A DNA stretch of 64,000 bases, taken from positions 1 to 64,000 of the forward strand of contig NZ_JAELVM010000002.1 of the NCBI RefSeq assembly GCF_016745235.1, in the 5' to 3' direction. The position numbers and the translations under genes were made by a program. The first letter of the stretch is position 1, and every line of letters begins with the position of its first letter. This DNA is from Chryseobacterium endalhagicum (GTDB lineage Bacteria > Bacteroidota > Bacteroidia > Flavobacteriales > Weeksellaceae). The notes below the pieces were generated by a model. It saw nothing but the letters and a program-made list of their open reading frames with translations, was not told the DNA's origin and did not search any database. Of the stretch, positions 58,299 through 64,000 are shown piece by piece.

Positions 58299-59820
58299 GG
58301 GTATCGATCATTTGTTTCAGGCGTTCATCTATAAGCTCTTTTCCGAGAATTTCCGCACAGGTATTGAAAGCGCCTATCGTTACGCCCAAAATTCCATGCA
58401 TATTGACAGACTGCCCGGTCAGGAATAAATTATCCGTCTTGGTTCGCGGAGAAACCATCGTTTTAAGCGGATTGTCCGAACTTTTCATGTACCCGTACAT
58501 ATTTCCTTCAAAGCTTCCGATATAATCCCTGTAAGACAACGGGGACGAAGTATAAATGCTTTCTATGGAATGCCTCAGGTTTGGGATTTTCTTTTCCAGA
58601 GCAGTAATCATTTTTTCCGCTTTTTCCAGCTTGAACTGCTCATAGGTTATTCCTCTTTCATGGGTATCTGCTACTGTATTGACCGTTTTTTCCCAGCTTT
58701 TAACCTCATCAAAATCCATATAGGAGATGGCGGTAAGACTTTCCGCATAATCCGGATGTTGTTTTGAAGGGGTGGAAGAAAGCATATAGGTCTCCGGCCA
58801 GTTTTCTTTGCGGTAGCGGAATGCATTCCAAACCATTTCCTGTGATGAATAGTGGTAAATATTGTAATTAAAATTCGGGAAAGACTGTGGTTTTAAAACC
58901 ATATAGACACTGAAGCAGGAGGAAACCGGCTTCCAGCTCATGACCCTGTTCAGAAAAGATTTTCTGAGCCTTTCTTCTCCCATCAGGTTTATAAAGGAAC
59001 GGATCTCTATGTTTGAAATAAATTTCTTTGCTGCGTATTCTTTTCCTGATTTTGTTTTCACGGAAGACAGAGCTCCGGATCCGTTAAAAATAAATTCGGA
59101 CACCTCAGAATGTTTATGTACTTCAGCCCCGTACTGACGAAGCTTTTTGATCAGCAGTTTGGTGATCTGGCTGCCTCCTTTTACACATTTCCAGGCACTC
59201 TGAATGTAAGAATTCACCGTTAGCGCATGAACATAAAACGGTATATTTTCCGAATCTCCGGCATAGAGAAAATTGGAGCCTAGCAACACAGCCTGCAGCC
59301 TTTCATCCTGAGTGACGGATTCTATAAATCTTTTGGTATTGAGGTGGAGGATTTCCTCGTTATAGCTGTCTTTTCCGATGACCTGATATCTTGGAAACTG
59401 CGCACAAACGTACTGGATCTCTTCGCAGTAGCTTTCCAGGTTTTGTTTTTCGTTGGGAAAGTGAGCTGTAAGCTGTTCTATAAAGTTTTCGTAACCCTGC
59501 GCGTGGGGATATTCAATATCTTCTTCCCCGAAAGAGATTTTATCATAGCCATCCTCGTTCATCTGATGAAGTTCCAGTTCATCTATAATTTCAAGATAGG
59601 AAAAGAACTGATGAAGATTCTGTCCTTTTGAAAGACCGCCCAGATAGTGAACTCCGGTATCAAAGATGAGCTTGTCCCGGGAAAACGTCTGCAGGTTTCC
59701 GCCGTATTGGTTATTTTTTTCCAGAACACAGACTTTCAGACCTTCTTTCGCCAAGATAAGAGCCGAAACAAGACCTCCCAATCCACTACCGATCACAAGT
59801 ATGTCGTATTCTTTTTTCAA
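58285..59820 (-). CDS. CrtI-like NAD(P)/FAD-dependent oxidoreductase
   Basis: A 511-residue flavoprotein related to phytoene desaturase/CrtISO. The N-terminal dinucleotide fold has GSGLGGLVSA (GxGxxG) and a Glu at the end of the second strand (VLEKNN); the C-terminal FAD-contact block is LFLTGQSVNMHGILG. In a pigment locus it could oxidise the polyene or the aromatic ring, or isomerise double bonds; its exact reaction is unknown. It overlaps the C45 acyltransferase gene (14 bp). Confidence 0.9.
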   Translation of the reverse strand: MKKEYDILVIGSGLGGLVSALILAKEGLKVCVLEKNNQYGGNLQTFSRDKLIFDTGVHYLGGLSKGQNLHQFFSYLEIIDELELHQMNEDGYDKISFGEEDIEYPHAQGYENFIEQLTAHFPNEKQNLESYCEEIQYVCAQFPRYQVIGKDSYNEEILHLNTKRFIESVTQDERLQAVLLGSNFLYAGDSENIPFYVHALTVNSYIQSAWKCVKGGSQITKLLIKKLRQYGAEVHKHSEVSEFIFNGSGALSSVKTKSGKEYAAKKFISNIEIRSFINLMGEERLRKSFLNRVMSWKPVSSCFSVYMVLKPQSFPNFNYNIYHYSSQEMVWNAFRYRKENWPETYMLSSTPSKQHPDYAESLTAISYMDFDEVKSWEKTVNTVADTHERGITYEQFKLEKAEKMITALEKKIPNLRHSIESIYTSSPLSYRDYIGSFEGNMYGYMKSSDNPLKTMVSPRTKTDNLFLTGQSVNMHGILGVTIGAFNTCAEILGKELIDERLKQMIDTHEKK

Positions 59821-59971
59821 AAGAAGAAAAGATGTGTGTTTAGTTTCAAAAAATTAAGAAATTCAGAGATTTAGAATTGTTCGCGGCCTGAAGAAGGTTC
59901 GAACATTCTCTTTCTGATTTTTTTAATGATCTGAGTTTATTTATTAGTTTTCAGGGATAAAATTAGAAAAA

Positions 59972-60856
59972 TTAATCAATATCATCCCAAAAATCGAAAT
60001 AATTGAACCACTGAAGGGGATATTTTCTGATCATGGTTTCAAGGTTCTGCACATAAGAATTGAGAAGTCCCTGAGAATCACGGTTTTTGATGTTTTTTGC
60101 GACTCTTGCGTATAAGTGGTAATGAAGATTTTTTTCTTTCATTACATAAACATATACTACAGGAACTCCAAGACGGGAAGCAATAAGGAACGGACCGGCC
60201 GGAAATTTTGCACTTTTCCCCAGAAGATCGGCTTCCAGATACTTCGAACCTTCGAAATAACGGTCTCCGGTGAAGCAGATGAGTTCATTATCGGACAAAG
60301 CCTGATTGATCTCAAAAATATGCGACATATCTTCTTTGACGTAGATGAATTTGATGTTACTCTGCTTTACAGCCACACTTTCAAGGTATTCTTTAATCAC
60401 CGTTACTTCCTGATCCGTAGTGACCAGGTTGATCTGGCAGTCGAAATCTATATCTGCGAAGAAATGTTCTGCAATTTCAAAATTCCCGATATGGGCACTG
60501 ATGAGGACACCGCCTCTTTTTTCAGCCAGAAGGTTCCTGAGGTTTTCAATTCCGTCAAATTCATAGGTGTATTTTTCCCTTAAACCTGCTGAAATAGCTG
60601 TTTTATCGATCAGAACTTTTCCAAATGTGAAATAACTTCTGAATACCGAAACTTTGGATTTCCAATATCCATAGCTGAGTCTTTTCTGAAAATAATAGGA
60701 AATGTAGCGGTTGCTTTTTCTAAGAAATAAAAAATAATAGGAAGCTACGAAGTAAAGCACAACATATGAACTCCGGATGCCGATATTTCTAATGCACCAG
60801 ACGAAGATTTTATATCCTGTTATGGTTCCCTTAGATTTACCTTTCCACTTGTTCAT
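59972..60856 (-). CDS. HtrB/LpxL-like lysophospholipid acyltransferase
   Basis: A 294-residue membrane-bound acyltransferase of the lipid A lauroyl transferase (HtrB/MsbB) class. The catalytic HX4E is in ISAHIGNFEIAE (His122, Glu127), and AGPFLIASRLGVPVVYVYV follows. An N-terminal hydrophobic helix (about 25-47) anchors it. Aryl polyene loci contain such an enzyme, so it may attach or load an acyl chain of the pigment. It is followed by about 150 bp before the CrtI-like gene and is preceded by a hairpin repeat and the ACP2 gene. Confidence 0.9.
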   Translation of the reverse strand: MNKWKGKSKGTITGYKIFVWCIRNIGIRSSYVVLYFVASYYFLFLRKSNRYISYYFQKRLSYGYWKSKVSVFRSYFTFGKVLIDKTAISAGLREKYTYEFDGIENLRNLLAEKRGGVLISAHIGNFEIAEHFFADIDFDCQINLVTTDQEVTVIKEYLESVAVKQSNIKFIYVKEDMSHIFEINQALSDNELICFTGDRYFEGSKYLEADLLGKSAKFPAGPFLIASRLGVPVVYVYVMKEKNLHYHLYARVAKNIKNRDSQGLLNSYVQNLETMIRKYPLQWFNYFDFWDDID

Positions 60857-60870
60857 ATCTCAATTTACCA

Positions 60871-60942
60871 ATTTATCAGTGTACCAGTGTAACAATATTT
60901 TAAAGCCATTGTTACACTGGTACATTGTTTTATTGTTACATT
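60871..60942. repeat. Octamer-built inverted repeat 3 (between ACP2 and LPLAT)
   Basis: TGTACCAGTGTAACAAT (60880-60896) and ATTGTTACACTGGTACA (60908-60924) are exact inverse complements (17 bp, 11-nt loop); imperfect octamer pairing continues on both sides, with CATTGTTA-type units in the right arm. Confidence 0.88.
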
Positions 60943-60968
60943 ATTAAAGAATAAAGTTCAATCGATAG

Positions 60969-61223
60969 TTATGCGTTTTTTTCAGCGATTTTGTTTTCAA
61001 TAGTAGTATAGAAATCATCAAATGTGACCATTTGTTTAAAATCTGCCTCGCCTAATTTTACTCCGAAATTAGCTTCAATCACTACGACCATGTCGATATA
61101 GTCCAGGCTGTCCAGCCCGAGCGTTTTTTTAAGGTTGGCTTCATTGCTGATCTCATCACCATCCACTTCAAATTCGTTTACTAAGAAATCATTAACGATG
61201 TCAACAATTTTTTCCCTTTCCAT
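60969..61223 (-). CDS. Acyl carrier protein (ACP2)
   Basis: An 84-residue carrier protein with the phosphopantetheine Ser39 in LGLDSLDYIDMV and acidic helices I-III. It lies 9 bp after the KS3 gene and shares its operon, so it probably works with KS3. It is distinct in sequence from ACP1 (41604-41861). Confidence 0.96.
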   Translation of the reverse strand: MEREKIVDIVNDFLVNEFEVDGDEISNEANLKKTLGLDSLDYIDMVVVIEANFGVKLGEADFKQMVTFDDFYTTIENKIAEKNA

Positions 61224-61232
61224 GTTTTGTTT

Positions 61233-62453
61233 TTAATCAAATTTTTTAACTATTAATGCGGAGTTGGTTCCCCCAAATCCGAAAGAATTCGACAAAAATA
61301 CGTCAATTTTTTGATTTTTCGTTTTGGAGACCAAATTTATCTTCTTCGCTTCCTCGTCAGGATTTTCCAGATTGATGTTCGGGGCAACGAAATCATTCTG
61401 CATCATGAGGATGGAATATACTACTTCACTTGCTCCCGCCATCCAGCATTCATGGCCTGTCATAGACTTGGTAGAACTCACCGGAACCTCACTTCCGAAG
61501 ATCTCATGAATGGCTTTTGCTTCATTGGCATCACCAATCGGCGTGGAAGTCGCATGGGCATTGATATAATCGATATCTTCAGCTTTTAAACCAGACTGCC
61601 TGAGCGCACGGTCCATTGCCAGAGCCGGTCCGTCTACGTTAGGGGTTGAAATATGTCCGCCATTTGAAGAGAACCCATAACCTACGATCTCAGCAAGAAT
61701 GGTTGCCCCTCTTTGCTGTGCAGACTCGAGACTTTCCACGATAAGGCTGGCCGCTCCTCCACTTGGGATCAGTCCGTCTCTTCCTGAGTCAAAAGGTCTT
61801 GAGGCTTTCGTGGGCTCATCTTCTCTTACGGAGAAAACACCCAGTCCGTCAAAGCTCGCCATTGAATATTTGTTGGTTTCCTGAGCGCCGCCGCAGATGA
61901 TCATATCCTGAAAACCGTTTTTAATCATCATATAGGCCAGTCCCAAAGAATGAGATCCGCTGGCACAGGCTGCACTGATGGTAAGATTGATTCCTTTCAG
62001 CTTAAAAATGGTTGAAAGGTTCATGGTTACTGTGGAGTTCATGGATTTAAAAATAGCTCCCGAACCCATCAGTGTGGTATCTTTTTTCTCTCTGGCAATA
62101 TCGATAGATTCTACTACTGCCTGAGAAACACTGTCGTTTCCGTAAAGAATTCCTACTTCATGGCTATCCAGGAAATCCTGATCTAAGCCTGCCTGTTTTA
62201 GTGCATCGCTGGTCGCAAGGTAAGCATATTCACTTTCCTCGCCCATGCTTACACGCTGGCGTCTGTTGAGCAGGTTTTTAAGATCCGGCTTCGGTACTAC
62301 ACCGGTAAGGCCAGACCTGAACCCGAATTCTTTTCTTTCCTGTACTAAAGTAATACCGGATTTTCCTTGATATAGGGATTCTCTGACTTCTTCCAAAGAG
62401 GTCCCGATGCAAGAATAAATTCCCATTCCGGTAATTACAACCCTATTTTCCAT
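61233..62453 (-). CDS. 3-oxoacyl-ACP synthase (KS3)
   Basis: A 406-residue FabB/F-type ketosynthase: Cys163 (SAACASGSH), His300 (NAHATST, HAT in place of the usual HGT) and His334 (MTGHECWMAG). It is longer and closer to FabF than KS1 and KS2. Its partner ACP2 follows after 9 bp. It may start polyene synthesis from the aryl starter or supply the fatty chains; the sequence does not decide. Confidence 0.94.
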   Translation of the reverse strand: MENRVVITGMGIYSCIGTSLEEVRESLYQGKSGITLVQERKEFGFRSGLTGVVPKPDLKNLLNRRQRVSMGEESEYAYLATSDALKQAGLDQDFLDSHEVGILYGNDSVSQAVVESIDIAREKKDTTLMGSGAIFKSMNSTVTMNLSTIFKLKGINLTISAACASGSHSLGLAYMMIKNGFQDMIICGGAQETNKYSMASFDGLGVFSVREDEPTKASRPFDSGRDGLIPSGGAASLIVESLESAQQRGATILAEIVGYGFSSNGGHISTPNVDGPALAMDRALRQSGLKAEDIDYINAHATSTPIGDANEAKAIHEIFGSEVPVSSTKSMTGHECWMAGASEVVYSILMMQNDFVAPNINLENPDEEAKKINLVSKTKNQKIDVFLSNSFGFGGTNSALIVKKFD

Positions 62454-62469
62454 TTGTTTTATTAATTTA

Positions 62470-62553
62470 ACAATGTATCAGTTTAGCAATGTAACAATTA
62501 TATTGAAGTCACATCAGCATTGTTACACTGGTACATTGCTATATTGTTACATT
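62470..62553. repeat. Octamer-built inverted repeat 4 (between FabG and KS3)
   Basis: Left arm octamers TTTAACAA-TGTATCAG-TTTAGCAA-TGTAACAA; right arm CATTGTTA-CACTGGTA-CATTGCTA-TATTGTTA. The arms pair with several mismatches around a short unpaired centre. It fills the 102-bp gap between the FabG and KS3 genes. Confidence 0.82.
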
Positions 62554-62555
62554 AT

Positions 62556-63287
62556 TTATGAGTAAATTCCTCCGTTAATATTCACGACTTCACCGGTGAT
62601 GTATGAGGCTTTTCTAGAAGCTAAAAATGCCACAAGATCGGCTACTTCTTCTGCTTCTCCGAACCGGTTTGCCGGGATCATGGCTTTAAGTTCGTCTTCG
62701 TTCATGTCCTGGGTCATATCTGTTCTGATAAATCCCGGAGCCACTGCATTTACGGTGATATTTCTTTTTGCCACTTCCTGAGCCAGGGCTTTCGTAGCCC
62801 CTACCAAAGCTGCTTTTGCTGCCGAATAATTGGTTTGTCCGGCCGTTCCTTTTACCCCGGAAACGGACACCATATTGATGATCCTCCCGTATTTATTGCG
62901 GAGAAGTTTCTGGATAAAGAAATTGGTAACATTGAAAAAGCCGTTCAGACTGGTATTGATAACACTGTTCCAGTCTTCACTCTGCATCCACATGAATAAC
63001 CCGTCTCTGGTGATTCCGGCATTGTTGACAATAACTTCCACAATGGCATCAGGATTTTTCTCCTGCCAGTCCGTCAAAACTTTCTGGCTTTCTTCAGCAT
63101 TGCCTACATCAAATTTAAGGATTTCTCCTGTAGCGCCCAATTCCTGCACTTTGGACAAAGTTTCCTGTGCCGCAGCTTCGTTGGAAGCGTAGTTGATGAG
63201 TATGTGGTAATTTTTTTCTTCAGCCAGTTTTATACAGACCGCTCTTCCAATCCCCCTGGAGCCGCCTGTGACAATTGCACATTTCAT
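62556..63287 (-). CDS. fabG: 3-oxoacyl-ACP reductase FabG
   Basis: A 243-residue SDR with TGGSRGIGRA (NADPH site), NNAG (residues 88-91), Ser143 in VSVSG, and Tyr154/Lys158 in NYSAAK, a complete catalytic set. It would reduce beta-ketoacyl-ACP during polyene elongation. A separate housekeeping FabG is expected elsewhere in the genome. It lies about 70 bp after the aromatic amino-acid lyase and before KS3. Confidence 0.95.
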   Translation of the reverse strand: MKCAIVTGGSRGIGRAVCIKLAEEKNYHILINYASNEAAAQETLSKVQELGATGEILKFDVGNAEESQKVLTDWQEKNPDAIVEVIVNNAGITRDGLFMWMQSEDWNSVINTSLNGFFNVTNFFIQKLLRNKYGRIINMVSVSGVKGTAGQTNYSAAKAALVGATKALAQEVAKRNITVNAVAPGFIRTDMTQDMNEDELKAMIPANRFGEAEEVADLVAFLASRKASYITGEVVNINGGIYS

Positions 63288-63355
63288 GTGTTAGTGTTTA
63301 GTTCGTTTTAGTTTTTTTAATCCTTAATTGTATGACAATCTATTATCGCTGATAA

Positions 63356-64000
63356 TTACATGGTCTTTAAATATTTCTTCACTTCCTCCAGATACGGATA
63401 CATCACCATATCATCTGAGAACGCAGGAATAATCTTTCTTATTTCGTCGTACAGTTCTTTGGTAGAAGACGAAACTTTATCCTGGAATCCAAGATATTCA
63501 ACAGCCTGAATGATGGTAATGGCTTCAATGGCCAATACTTCAAATGCATTTTCTATCACTTTTCTGCAGATCACCGCTGCATTGGTTCCCATGCTTACAA
63601 TATCCTGATTATCATTATTATTAGGGATACTGTGCACATACATGGAATTCGACAGCATCTGGCTTTCTGCCGTGGTAGATGTTGCGGTAAACTGAACGCC
63701 CTGCATTCCGAAATTGAAGCCTAATTTACCTAAATTTACAAAAGGTGGCAAAATTTCGTTGATCTTTGCATTCAAAAGGTAGTTCAACTGCCGTTCTGCA
63801 AGCATTGTAAGTTTGGTAACCACAATTTTCAGCTTGTCCATTTCCAACGAAATATAGTCTCCATGGAAATTCCCGCCGTGATAAACGTGCTGATCCTCTA
63901 CATTGATGATCGGGTTGTCATTGGCTGAATTGATCTCGTTTTCAAGAACATTTTCAGTATATTCCAAAGTATCTAAAACCGGGCCCAGAATCTGAGGAAC
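63356..64000 (-). CDS. Aromatic amino-acid ammonia-lyase (HAL/TAL/PAL), C-terminal part, cut by window edge
   Basis: The frame is open from the window end (codons VPQILGPVL at 64000-63974) to the stop at 63356, about 214 residues of the C-terminal part; the rest lies to the right. The family motif SANDNPI and HGGNFHG (compare the typical SATDNP...GGNFHG) fit histidine/phenylalanine/tyrosine ammonia-lyases. In flexirubin synthesis the lyase gives the cinnamate or coumarate starter. The MIO-forming Ala-Ser-Gly and the residue that sets substrate choice are outside the window, so substrate cannot be read. Confidence 0.9.
   Translation of the reverse strand, partial: VPQILGPVLDTLEYTENVLENEINSANDNPIINVEDQHVYHGGNFHGDYISLEMDKLKIVVTKLTMLAERQLNYLLNAKINEILPPFVNLGKLGFNFGMQGVQFTATSTTAESQMLSNSMYVHSIPNNNDNQDIVSMGTNAAVICRKVIENAFEVLAIEAITIIQAVEYLGFQDKVSSSTKELYDEIRKIIPAFSDDMVMYPYLEEVKKYLKTM

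Overview
The window looks like chromosomal DNA of a flavobacterium of the Chryseobacterium/Elizabethkingia type (family Weeksellaceae). This rests on AT-rich intergenic DNA, promoters of the Bacteroidota form TTTG-N19-TAnnTTTG, no obvious Shine-Dalgarno sequences, three proteins with C-terminal T9SS (type A) sorting domains, and a flexirubin/dialkylresorcinol pigment cluster. The species is inferred, not shown.

Layout. (1) 1-606: the 5' end of a 16S rRNA gene on the minus strand, with three tandem promoter-like elements upstream of it. (2) 659-8153, minus: a small operon (thioesterase, rfbD, secreted protein), then the envelope operon DUF6089 - uppS - bamA - two OmpH/Skp chaperones, with a strong promoter at about 8290-8321 and a terminator at about 2759-2787. 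(3) 8367-15844, minus: exopolysaccharide functions (Wzc-like tyrosine kinase, Wza-like export lipoprotein, WecA/MraY-type transferase, GT2 glycosyltransferase, SGNH hydrolase) and a degenerate arginase-fold protein. (4) 16005-24774, minus: topA, two polytopic membrane proteins (one EpsG-like) and a large T9SS-secreted protein with a duplicated FISUMP-like module.

(5) 25107-64000: flexirubin-type pigment locus. A plus-strand promoter at 25056-25085 drives a trifunctional MMPL exporter/acyltransferase/methyltransferase-like protein, then DarA, DarB and two FabZ-like hot-dog proteins, which would make and handle the dialkylresorcinol half. An M16 peptidase on the minus strand interrupts the locus. 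A long plus-strand operon follows (35906-48910): XRE-like small protein, BtrH-like acyltransferase, ABC transporter, thioesterase, ketosynthases, ACP, chain-length factor, deacetylase, LolA-like carrier, lipoprotein, dehydratase and GT2-DUF2062. After two paralogous T9SS M36 metallopeptidases and an alpha/beta hydrolase, a converging minus-strand arm (56616-64000) carries an autoproteolytic C45 acyltransferase, a CrtI-like oxidoreductase, an HtrB-like acyltransferase, ACP, ketosynthase, FabG and the C-terminal part of an aromatic amino-acid lyase cut by the window edge.

How the genes fit together. The lyase would make the cinnamate-type starter. The ACPs, ketosynthase/CLF pair, FabG and dehydratases would extend it to an aryl polyene acid. 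DarB and DarA would make the dialkylresorcinol. One or more acyltransferases (BtrH-like, C45, HtrB-like or PlsC-like) would join the halves, and MMPL/LolA/lipoprotein components would place the pigment in the outer membrane. The least explained parts are three catalytically degenerate partner proteins, a family of octamer-built hairpin repeats next to the ACP and KS genes, heptamer tandem repeats, and a 280-bp tandem duplication that carries a gene fragment.
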